From Antarcticibacterium sp. 1MA-6-2 (GTDB taxonomy: Bacteria > Bacteroidota > Bacteroidia > Flavobacteriales > Flavobacteriaceae): a stretch of 64,000 nt of DNA. The stretch covers positions 2,790,001 through 2,854,000 of the forward strand of contig NZ_CP091036.1 in assembly GCF_021535135.1 (NCBI RefSeq), given 5' to 3'. Shown piece by piece: positions 11,801 through 20,838 of the stretch (within the stretch, counting starts at the first letter, position 1; every line of letters begins with the position of its first letter). A program made the translations under genes and the position numbers. Under the pieces are notes generated by a model. That model saw only the letters and a program-made list of their open reading frames with translations, ran no database searches and had not been told where the DNA came from.

Positions 11801-13375
11801 GTGCTGATCCTGATTTCATTTGTGGGTTTTACAGCTTTTGTTGGTTTTTACTCCTGGTACAAATTGCGTAATGACAACATAAGTACCAGAGACGGATATT
11901 TTCTCGGCGGAAGAAGTTTAACAGGAGTGGTTATTGCTGGTTCTATGATAATGACCAATATCTCCACTGAACATCTTGTAGGTATGAATGGTTCCGCCTA
12001 TAAAAACGGCATGATTATTATAGGTTGGGAAGTAACCTCAGCTATCGCTTTAGTTATTGCTGCACTTTATTTTCTGCCTACTTATTTAAGAATGGGATTA
12101 ACTACAATTCCAGAGTATCTTGAAACCCGATTTGACGGTTTGACAAAAACCATTGTAGCTCTACTGCTTATGGTTTCATTTGTCGTGACCTTGCTACCTA
12201 TCGTTCTATATACTGGTGCCATTAATTTAGAAAGTATATTTAACATTTCTGAAATTTTGAACATTAGCAAAACAGAGGGTATCTGGGTAACGGTTGCTGC
12301 AATTGGAGTTTTAGGTTCTTTATACGCTATTTTAGGGGGGTTAAAGGCTGTAGCTTTTTCAGATTCTATAAACGCAATTGGATTACTTGTTGCGGGACTG
12401 TTCGTGCCGCTTTTTGCTCTTTGGGATATTGGCTCAGGGAATATCTTAAATGGACTTTCTCAAATGTATGAGACAATTCCCCACAAATTCGACGTAATTG
12501 GAGAGGAGTCGTCTGTCTTACCTTTCAGTACTCTTTTTACAGGGTTAATGATTAATCAAATTTACTTTTGGGGAATGAATCAAACCATTATTCAACGAGT
12601 ATTTGGTGCAAAAAACATGGCTGAGGCCCAGAAAGGCCTCTTATATGCCGGAGTTCTAAAAATCATGATACCATTGATAATTGTTTTACCAGGAATTATA
12701 GCTTTTTATTATTTCGGAAATAAATTCTATGATCAACAGGATTTTATTTATCCGGAATTGGTGAAAAAGATCTTTCCCGTGAGCCTTATCGGATTTTTTG
12801 CCGCAGTAATTCTTGGAGCTATCTTGAGCACATTCAATAGCGTATTAAACTCTTCTGCCACCATCTTTAGTCTGGACATATACAAAAAGCTAATAAACTC
12901 ACAAGCACCAGATAAAGAACTGGTTCGTGTAGGAAAAATCAGCTCTGTTTTATTAGCAGTATCTTCTATACTTATAGCACCTATGGTAGGAAATGCCCCT
13001 GAAGGTCTTTATCAATTAATGCAGCAACTAAATGGTATTTTCTTTATTCCAATTGCATCCATCTTACTTGCGGGACTGTTTATACCTAAAATTTCGGCCA
13101 CAGGAGCAAAAGTAGGTCTATTTACGGGGTTGCTGTTCTATCTGCTTACGACCTTTCTAATGGATATTAATATCCATTTTATTCATGTTTGGGGAATAGA
13201 ATTTGTTTTAAATTTAGTCGTAATGTATTTGGTTTCGCTTAAATACCCCAGTAAAGGTAGAGTGTCCTTATCACCACACGTACATATAGACATGACCCCC
13301 TGGAGATATGCCAAACCACTTTCCCTGGCTCTTTGTGCTATTACAGTCTTAGTTTATTACCTACTGGGACAATAA
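11801..13375 (+). CDS. Sodium:solute symporter (SSS family), probable myo-inositol transporter
   Basis: Inner-membrane Na+/solute cotransporter of 524 residues with about 13-14 hydrophobic segments. Family marks are YFLGGRSLTGVVIAGSMIMTNIS near residue 32, the STEHLVGMNGSAYKNG region, and FSDSINAIGLLVAGL in the middle. It resembles the SGLT/SMIT branch, which moves sugars or inositol. The position just behind an inositol oxygenase gene supports myo-inositol as cargo, which is an inference. The start used is GTG at 11801. An in-frame TAG lies five codons upstream, so an earlier start is hardly possible. Confidence 0.87.
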   Translation: MLILISFVGFTAFVGFYSWYKLRNDNISTRDGYFLGGRSLTGVVIAGSMIMTNISTEHLVGMNGSAYKNGMIIIGWEVTSAIALVIAALYFLPTYLRMGLTTIPEYLETRFDGLTKTIVALLLMVSFVVTLLPIVLYTGAINLESIFNISEILNISKTEGIWVTVAAIGVLGSLYAILGGLKAVAFSDSINAIGLLVAGLFVPLFALWDIGSGNILNGLSQMYETIPHKFDVIGEESSVLPFSTLFTGLMINQIYFWGMNQTIIQRVFGAKNMAEAQKGLLYAGVLKIMIPLIIVLPGIIAFYYFGNKFYDQQDFIYPELVKKIFPVSLIGFFAAVILGAILSTFNSVLNSSATIFSLDIYKKLINSQAPDKELVRVGKISSVLLAVSSILIAPMVGNAPEGLYQLMQQLNGIFFIPIASILLAGLFIPKISATGAKVGLFTGLLFYLLTTFLMDINIHFIHVWGIEFVLNLVVMYLVSLKYPSKGRVSLSPHVHIDMTPWRYAKPLSLALCAITVLVYYLLGQ

Positions 13376-14098
13376 ATTGAAGCTCTTAATATGGATGTGT
13401 GCTTTTTGCAAAAGCAGATTCTTGTTTTTGGAAAAAGCCACAGGACCTTTCTTACGCTGTGCAATGGAAACCTAGGAAAAATATAAAAACTAGGGAAATA
13501 AGTTGAATTTGGCTTTAAAAATTGGATATCTCTCAGGTACTGGAGATTACGAGCAAGGACCTGCTCCGCACTTGACAAAATAAAAAAGTTTAAAGGTTCG
13601 GACGAATATTTTTGAGACATAACAGAGCAATTCCTAATTTTAATCTGACTCTCTATCTCACGAAAGGAGTAGTAGAATGTATATAAAAAAATGTCTTTAC
13701 TGATCTATAAATAGGGAAAGCAGAAGATATTAATATCGAATTATTTTCATTTTCAAAAATGATGCTGCAATAGTTATAGATAATAGACGTCGGCTGCCCA
13801 TAGAAAGGATCAAGGGTCAAAATTTTGTTTCTAGGTCTAAAAATTACCTGAACCTAAAGTTTTGCTCTTTATGAAGCAGATTCTAGTAAATAACAATTTT
13901 TATAAATTTGGTTATATCAATTTCTTATTTTAAACAATAGGGTTTAAGTTGTTTAAACTAGATTCAGCGTAAATTAAGAAACTAGTAAAGGAGTTTTCCT
14001 TTTAGTTTTGTCATACTTTTGAACATAAAAAAACTAGTAAAGAAAATTTTACAATAGTAGAAAAATTCTTTACTCTACTCATAATTAAGTATTATTAA
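13376..14098. other. Intergenic region with possible coding debris
   Basis: About 720 bp after the symporter gene without an intact gene. Several short open stretches broken by stops occur on + around 13380-13600 and may be debris of a lost gene, family not recognised. Near 13975-14040 the sequence AAACTAGTAAAG occurs twice about 48 bp apart. No clear terminator hairpin was found. Confidence 0.35.
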
Positions 14099-14290
14099 TT
14101 AGGAGGAAAATTTCTCCTTAAGCTCGTCTTTATGATCTCTAATATATTTATACACCAAATAACTGGCACCAATAGCGATTCCTGCGGAGAGGATGCTTCC
14201 TGTCCATTGAAGCCCTTTTTTGGCAACCCATAATTCTGCTGCTTTTTCTGCTGCTTTCTTTGCTGTATTTTTAATTTCGTTCTTATCCAT
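14099..14290 (-). CDS. Small hypothetical membrane protein
   Basis: Protein of 63 residues if it starts at the ATG at 14290 (MDKNEIKNT), which is preferable to a start ten codons upstream. It has an amphipathic Lys/Ala/Glu-rich N-terminus, one transmembrane helix (GSILSAGIAIGASYLVYKYI) and a charged Lys/Glu C-terminal tail ending KEKFSS. I recognise no family. Composition and length are like small stress-associated membrane proteins of Flavobacteriia, which is only an impression. It stands alone, about 110 bp from the molybdenum hydroxylase genes read on the same strand. Confidence 0.55.
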   Translation of the reverse strand: MDKNEIKNTAKKAAEKAAELWVAKKGLQWTGSILSAGIAIGASYLVYKYIRDHKDELKEKFSS

Positions 14291-14398
14291 TTGAAATATA
14301 ATTTTATGGTTCAGGTTCAATTTCTAAAAGATGAAGCAGGTATTGCGTTAAGAAATTGAGAAATAACAGTATTTTAACCAATTACCTGTTCAATTGGT

Positions 14399-16578
14399 TT
14401 AACGTAAATACTTTTCTACAGGATTAATAGGAAGATCCCTCACTCTTCTTCCGGTGGCATTAAAAACTGCATTGGCAATGGCTGCCGCAGTTGGGCCCTG
14501 GGCCGCCTCCCCTGCACCCAAAGGAGGTTCCTCAACCATATCTATCACTTCCACCTCCACTTCAGGAATTTCTTCAAACCTGAAAATGGGGTATGTATGC
14601 CAGTCTCTACTGCTTACATGTTCCGTATCAAACTGTACCTCTTCGCGCAAAGTCCAGCTGGCAGACTGGATCATCCCTCCTTCTGTTTGATTTTTTAATC
14701 CGTCGGGATTTATAGTTTCTCCCGCATCTATAACACCCCACATCTTTATCAATTTTACCAGGTCATCGTCTGCTACTTCCACCAGCGCTGCGACAGCAAA
14801 ATAGGAAGCAGAATTCTTATACCGTGCAAAAGCATACCCCAGACCTTCGCGGGATGCAGGTTTCACACCCGAGGTGTTTTGTTTAATTTTTTCTACACAG
14901 GTCCTCGCCCTCGGATCCTGAAGGTGGTTCAATCTAAAAGAAATAGGATCTACACCTGCTTTATGCGCCAGCTCATCCATAAAAGACTCTATTGCAAAAA
15001 TATTGGCATAAGCTCCCAGCCCTCTTAAAGCAGAAATTCTTAAAGGGCCTTTGAAAATGTGAGAATCGGTTTTAATATTTGGAATTTCATAGTAAGGCTT
15101 CGAGTTCCTTATTGCCCCTCCTCTATAGCCTCCGCCAGGTGCTCCATATCCCCGGTCCAGGAATCTGGCTGGAAGAAGCGAAGACGGATCACCTCCGGGC
15201 CTCGTGCTATGTCCGTCACTCCACAAATCATATTTCCAGCCTGTAATTTTTCCGCTTAAGCATCTACTCCCGCCTGCACTCCCATGATCATCGCCGTCCC
15301 GTAAGGCTCCCAACGATGTTCCTCATCTCTCATCCATTGCAACCTTACATGCCGACCGGGAAATTCGACCGCCAGTAAAGCAGCTTCAGCAGCAACATCA
15401 TCTGCAGCATTATGCCCGTAACACCCGGATCCCGGAACTCCTTTTACATGGATAGACTCCCCTTCCATTTCCAAAAGGTTGGCCAGGGTGTCTCTTAAAG
15501 GGTAGACTCCCTGGCTGTGGGTATAGACATCCAATTTATTGTTGTTATAATGTGCTACGGCACAGGAAGGGCCATTGGCGCCGTGCATTAGATAAGGTTT
15601 AAAATAGGAAGCTTTATGCTGCACCACTGCTCCTTTTACAGATTGTTCCCAGTTTCCTGTATTTTCATCAGTTTCAGTATCTGCAGGTAAGTTTTTGAGA
15701 TGATCCTTAAGTGGAGTATCCGGTAAAAATTCTTCGCTTTTCCATTTGGCGCGGTTATTCACTTCCCAGCTAATTTTAAGCGCCTGATATTCTTCTTCGA
15801 CAATCACTCCTACAAAACTGCCGATCTTTACCAGTTTTAAAAATCCCGGCATTTGCTCCAGACCTGTTTCATCCAAAGCGGATAAGGTCGAGGTATACGA
15901 GGATGGTCTTATAATTCGGGCGTGTACCATATCGGGAAATTTCAGGTCCTGAACGTACTCCATCTCTCCCCTAACCATGGCGGCAATATCTGTTCGGGGT
16001 ATAGGTTTGCCGACAACACGCCTTTTGGTCTTGCAATAAAACTCCTTCGGTTCCCGAAGAGTTTCCTCAAGCTGCCGACCTTCAAGTATTTCGAAGAAAT
16101 TTAAATTCCTGCTGCCATCCGTTACAAGTCCATTCTCCAGCTTAAGCGTGGATGCATCTGAATTTAATTTTTTTGCTGCCATTTCCAGAAGAATTTCCCG
16201 GGCAGTTGCAGCCGCTTTTCTTATGGACATTGCACTGGATTCTATGGAGCGGCTCCAGCTGGTATATCCTTCATTTGCTGTGACTCCGGTTTCTGCTAGG
16301 TTTACTTCTACCAGGTGCGGATCCATATTTAATTCCTCTGCTGCCACCTGTGCAACTGCAATTCTTATTCCCTGCCCCAGTTCCATTTTACCAGTAAGCA
16401 CCCTTACCCGGCCATCTTCCAAAACCTGTAACCAGGCATTGACACTATCCTCTAAAAATGGATTCATTTCACAATCTGCCTCAGCCCTCCCTCCCATTAA
16501 AGCTTGTGGGCCCAGAATTGAAAACCCGATGCTTACACATCCCATCTGTTTTATAAAATCTCTCCGTCCGGTTTTCAT
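14399..16578 (-). CDS. Molybdopterin-dependent oxidoreductase, large subunit (isoquinoline 1-oxidoreductase beta-like; one frameshift)
   Basis: Large subunit of a xanthine-oxidase-family molybdenum hydroxylase of the periplasmic isoquinoline-oxidoreductase/aldehyde dehydrogenase type, about 726 residues. It starts with a Tat signal (GRRDFIKQMGCVSIGFS). Cofactor-domain features include GKMELGQGIRIAVAQVAAEEL, TSWSRSIESSAMSIRKAAA, GVPGSGCYGHNAADDVAAEAAL and the C-terminal PPLGAGEAAQGPTAAAIANAV, which carries the active-site Glu-containing loop of the family. An indel at about 15285 creates a TAA, and the +1 frame continues correctly with SGKITGWKYDLWSDG. The 2Fe-2S subunit gene ends 4 bp upstream, so the two form an operon. 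Substrate unknown (aldehyde or N-heterocycle). No cytochrome c subunit lies next to it. Confidence 0.85.
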
Positions 16579-16581
16579 ATC

Positions 16582-17047
16582 CTAAGAATTAGATGCCCGT
16601 TTTACTGCTTTAATAACTCTTGAATGAACTCCGCATCTACAAACATTCCTATACAAACCTGCCTGAATTTCGGCATCTGTTGGCGACGGATTTTCTTCCA
16701 ACAAAGCTACCGAAGCTATCACCAGGCCATTGAGGCAATAGCCGCATTGAGCTGCCTGTTCATCTATAAAAGCCTGTTGTACCTTGTGAAGATTTCCGTT
16801 TTCGTCGGCCAGTCCTTCAAGGGTAGTGATTTTCATTTCTGAAGCCTGTTCTATAGGAATAAGACAGGATGGATTGGCCACCCCGTCGAACAGCACCATA
16901 CACGCACCACACTGGGAGAGGCCACAGCCGTATTTGGGGCTAAGTAAGGTTCAGGTGATTTCGCAATACATACAGGAGAGGAGTCTGGGGATCTACCTCC
17001 ACCTCGTGATTACTACCGTTAACTGAAATCGTAAATTTTTCTTTCAT
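16582..17047 (-). CDS. (2Fe-2S)-binding small subunit of molybdenum hydroxylase (one frameshift)
   Basis: Iron-sulfur subunit (IorA-like), about 154 residues, that passes electrons from the Mo subunit. It starts at the ATG at 17047 (MKEKFTISVNGSNHEVEVD), a plant-type ferredoxin fold. The Cys ligands of cluster one (CGLSQCGAC) and cluster two (CGYCLNGLV, CRCGVHSR) are all present once the frame is corrected. An indel at about 16941 gives a TAG after RNHLNLT, and the correct frame resumes at SPKYGCGLSQCGACM. It lies immediately upstream of the large subunit. Without the correction only the C-terminal ~105 residues would be read. Confidence 0.8.
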
Positions 17048-17379
17048 AAACTGAAGAATTTTATACTTTTTAAAGTCTCAAGTGACAGGTCGAATAAAAC
17101 AGTTTTAAATACCTTTTGGCGAAAGAGGCTAAAAGACATAAAGCCTATGATACAAATCCAGGTCAGTTGTTTCCTGAAAATACTGATAAAATTTGTTATT
17201 CAGCTTAAGTAGAATCACAAATTCCGGTAAAGCAGCCAAAAGTTAAATGTGGAAAAGAAGAAAGTATTGAGTACATTGATCCTAGAAAGCAGAAACTTAC
17301 CCTTTGTGGTCTATTCGATTTGATATTTTTGTGAGCCTTCTTTTTTGTAGATTAGTTTCTACACCCTTTAGTTTTGATT
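17048..17379. other. Intergenic region between divergent genes
   Basis: About 330 bp between the 2Fe-2S subunit and the GH16 remnant. On + around 17120-17215 a short open stretch of about 30 codons ends in TAA and may be a coding remnant. It is not assigned to a family. Confidence 0.3.
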
Positions 17380-18262
17380 ATGAAAAACATCTTCTCAGCA
17401 ATTTTACTTCTTACTTCTACAATTGCTATTTCCCAATCGGGCAAGTTTCACAGTTCATTTGTCGAAGATTTTGAAGATTCTACGTCTAATTATTTCAGGT
17501 ATGGTTCTACCGGAACCAAAGCCGAATTTAAATATAGAATGGGCGTGAATTCTCCCACAGAACCAAATACTGAAATTCTCTCCTTTAAAATAGACCCACA
17601 AGATAGTGCTTAGGCAGGGCGTGGACCTGAAATTCTCTCAAAGGACTTTACCCATTTTGGTAATTATTCTGCCCGGCTGAAAGTTCCTCAAGTAAAAGAT
17701 ATTCAGCCTAATGTTGGTGCCGTTGTTGGTTATTTCACCTATCACGTAGATAGCATACCGGGGCTTAGTGAGATTGATATGGAATGGCTCATTGCAGATC
17801 CCACTATTATCTATGTAGGCACTTGGACTTACTCACAGCGGGGAACTTAGAAGGATTGGCAGAACCATCGATATGGCTAATGGAATTATATTAAACACAG
17901 TTTACAGAGTGGGCCATGACGGCGAAAATTTTCCATTTACCGGAATGCAAAATCAGCCGGAAACGATTGAGGCGATCCCGGACTTTGATGCGTCAGCTAA
18001 TTTTTACACCTATGGCTTTGACTGGTATAAGGACCGTATTCGCTGGTGGATGATTCATCCTACGAGTGGGGAAAAAATAATTTTATGGGATTATCAGGGA
18101 TCTACAATGGGAATACCCCAACATCGCTCCCGTTACCGAATGAATTTTTGGCATACCAATAACTGGCCTGTAGAAACAAATCCTCAATCTACTGAAAAAC
18201 CGCTACAGCCTTACGAACTGGAGGTAGACTGGATGTCTTATGAACCTTTTGAGGGTGAGTAA
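17380..18262 (+). pseudogene. Glycoside hydrolase family 16 protein (in-frame stop and frameshift)
   Basis: Remnant of a secreted retaining beta-glycanase of GH16 (laminarinase/agarase/carrageenase clan), about 294 codons. Signal peptide MKNIFSAILLLTSTIAISQ. The catalytic signature E-I-D-M-E occurs in GLSEIDMEWLIADP, and the C-terminal sandwich strands are recognisable (YTYGFDWYKDRIRWW, MNFWHTNNWPVE, ELEVDWMSY). Two lesions: an in-frame TAG at 17611-17613 where a Trp (TGG, before AGRGPEI) is expected, and an indel at about 17840-17850, after which GELRRIGRTIDMANG continues. The ATG at 17380 is preferred over a TTG two codons earlier. A substitution plus an indel points to real decay a little more than the other broken genes do. 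Confidence 0.7.
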
Positions 18263-18319
18263 GAATAAAGAAGTTGATGCAACTAGATGTTTTAATTCAA
18301 TATTAGAATAAAACAGGAT

Positions 18320-18640
18320 CTGAAATTAAGGATTTTCATTTTTCCACATTGTTGGACGCCTATTTGGGATGATTAACCATTTCTCGATATTATAACTTAG
18401 CGGGCCTTCTTTAATAAGTGATGTAATATAAGTTCTACTTACCTAATCTTCTTGCTTACCTAATAAATGCGCAAGCTCTTTTAACGTAAAAGCTTTGACA
18501 AATTTTCAATAATTAAAGATTTAACCTTTTCCTTATCAGCCTCTCTTTTTGTAAGACTTACGAGCTTTAAAATTGTTTCGCCCGATAAATTTTGAAGTCA
18601 TCTCTGATCTTTCTTTCTAGGAATTGCCTACCTACGTTCT
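18320..18640 (-). pseudogene. Degenerate helix-turn-helix protein remnant
   Basis: Read on the minus strand, the gap between the GH16 remnant and the Gfo/Idh gene holds a broken coding trace. A stretch SGETILKLVSLTKREADKEK is followed after a frame change by AFTLKELAHLLGKQED, a stop, and VSRTYITSLIKEGPL...RPTMWKN. The pattern 'LKELAHLLGK..VSRTYI..LIKEG' resembles a helix-turn-helix. At least one stop and one shift interrupt it, and there is no good start. I cannot assign a family. Confidence 0.35.
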
Positions 18641-18710
18641 TAGCTTCCGTGTTAAACTAAACTCCTCGAGGGGGAATATAAAAGTACTATAGTGGATTTG
18701 TGCAAAAAGA

Positions 18711-19449
18711 TTAATTTAATTTCACAATTTGCCCTGTACGTACAGATTCATCGCACGCAAATGCAATGCGTAGACTATTGACAGCATCCTCCGCATGAAG
18801 AGAAAGATCCCAATCCAACTTAATGGCATTTAAAAAATACTGCTGTTCCCTGTTACAAAGTTCCTGGTGGTTAGGCTCGTCCTTTAAATCTATCCACGTA
18901 TCCTCTTCCACAAAATTATCCTCTCTATCCAGTGCTGCTTTATGGAATCTCAAAGATTCGGTTTTGGTATGAGCTTCAATAGAATCAGATTTACCCTTTC
19001 CACCCGCTTCCTTTGCTACAATGGATAAGGATCCTTTAGGTCCTATAACATCTTTTACAAAAAATGCCGTTTCACTAATCATGGGGCCCCAACCCGCCTC
19101 ATACCATCCTACTGAACCATCCTCGAAACGAATCTGGAGTTGCCCATAGTTATAGTTACCTTCAGGTATCTCGTCAGAAAGCCTTGCTCCAATAGCGCTC
19201 ACCTGTACAGGCTTAGATCGTGTCATCTGGCACATCACATCAATATAATGAACTCCACAATCTACTATAGGACTTAGACTTTTCATCAGGTTTTTATGAA
19301 CATTCCACATATATCCATGGCTTTGTGCCTTTTGATACAAGACCACAAATTTCAAAGCCTTCTAAGTCATGATAAGCAGCAGCATGAGAAGCTCCCATGT
19401 TTCCACACCCAACCACGAGAACACGTAAAGTATTTATTTTATCGGTCAT
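18711..19449 (-). pseudogene. Gfo/Idh/MocA family oxidoreductase with large internal deletion
   Basis: NAD(P)-dependent sugar or polyol dehydrogenase family, but internally deleted. The N-terminus (from ATG 19449) gives the Rossmann start VLVVGCGNMGASHAAAYHD to about residue 36 (GLVSKG). The sequence then jumps near 19318-19335, out of frame, to QSHGYMWNVHKNLMKSL, which in relatives lies roughly 110-130 residues later. The second half of the nucleotide-binding domain with the EKP motif is therefore missing. The C-terminal alpha/beta domain is intact (SPIVDCGVHYIDVM...). The length is about 246 codons against 350-390 usual. It is the last gene of the sugar-oxidation cluster, 53 bp after the MFS gene. 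Either a real deletion or an assembly collapse. It could not be active as read. Confidence 0.75.
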
Positions 19450-19502
19450 TGAATTATATTTTATTAATTTGAAAAATTCTTTTTGCAGTGTTTCCACTTT
19501 AA

Positions 19503-20766
19503 TTAAAACTTGTCTTTAAGTACAGGCTCCTTCTGTAATAATGACTTTTTTGTTTCTGGCGGAGCAGGAGGCGATTGTAATAATTTTTCCTTAAAAAAGA
19601 ACAGGAACAAAATGGCAACCAGTAATGCAATAGCTCCAGGGATCAACCATATTGACTGCCAGATATAATTTAGTTCCTCATTACTACGGGATACAAAAGT
19701 TTCAGTGACGAATCCTGCCACAAATGATCCTATTAACATTCCGACTCCATAGGTTGCGAAAGTGATTAACCCCTGTGCTGAATTCCTAATGGAACCATTG
19801 GATTTTTTATCAATATAGATTTGACCCGAGACAAAGAAGAAATCATAACATATTCCATGCAGCACAATTCCCATATACAACATCCAAATTCCTGAGCCCA
19901 CATCTCCAAAAGCAAAAAATAAATACCTGACAACCCATCGCGAGCATTCCAGCGAGCATTACCTTTTTAATGCCGAGTTTACTGAAGGCAAAAGGCATTA
20001 ACAACATAAAAAGAAACTCTGATGCCTGGCCCAAGGTCATTTTACCTGCGGCGTTATCCATCCCAATATCATTTAAAAAAGGATTAGCAAAGCTGTAATA
20101 AAACGCCAGAGGTATACAGATTATAATGGAACTAATAAAAAAAACAAGGAAAGATCGATCCTTGAATAAGACAAGTGCGTCCAATCCAACTATAGAAGAC
20201 AGGCTTGCGCTCTGCTTCTTAGGAGGAGTGCTGGGCAAGAAAAAACTAAAAACACCCAATAAAAGCGAACAGGCAGCAGCAATTCTAAAAGTCAAATAGG
20301 AAGATTCAATATCCATAAAACCTATCAATAGACCAGCAGCAATCCAGCCTACCGTTCCCAATACACGCACCTTGGGAAATTCTTTTCCCGGATCTTCCAT
20401 CTGTGAAAAGGAAATGGAATTTGCGAGGGACATAGTAGGCATATAAAGTAGAGTATACAATAAAATTAACCACCAGAAGCCCTCAAAATGTTGCACTGTG
20501 CTAATAAAGTAAAGTGTACCTGCACCCAATAGATGCAAAATCCCCAGTACCTTTTGCGCAGAGAAAAACCTGTCGGCAATAAGTCCTACGAAAATTGGGG
20601 AGATGATCGCCGCAATTGAGAGATTGGCATAAGCCGCTCCTACCTGAACCGCATCAACATCCAGAGATGTTAAAAGGTAGGTACCCATAGTAACATACCA
20701 TGCTCCCCAGATGAAATATTCCAGCAGCATAAGTACAGACAGACGTATTCTAATTGATTTCTTCAT
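19503..20766 (-). CDS. MFS transporter, nucleoside:H+ symporter (NHS) type (one frameshift)
   Basis: Inner-membrane permease of about 421 residues and 12 predicted helices. The start MKKSIRIRLSVLMLLEYFIW GAWYVTMGTYL is characteristic of the NupG/XapB-like branch common in Bacteroidota sugar clusters, and IGLIADRFF-type loop sequences (VGLIADRFFSAQKV) and GQASEFLFMLLMPF support it. An indel near 19915-19935 breaks the frame. The second part resumes with YLFFAFGDVGSGIWM and ends in a charged tail. It lies between the sugar-dehydrogenase lipoprotein gene and the deleted Gfo/Idh gene, so it probably imports an oxidised sugar or glycoside made in the periplasm. Substrate inferred from context only. 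Confidence 0.8.
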
Positions 20767-20838
20767 AAAATGACTTCTCTCAAATCAAAAGCTTGTATTC
20801 GCCTCTGATCCATATTGGAATAGTTTCTTTCTATCCTA

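Noticed and set aside
13357..13620. 87-residue reading frame on the minus strand after the symporter gene
   Set aside because: It overlaps the symporter's 3' end, has no recognisable motif, and its composition looks like chance.
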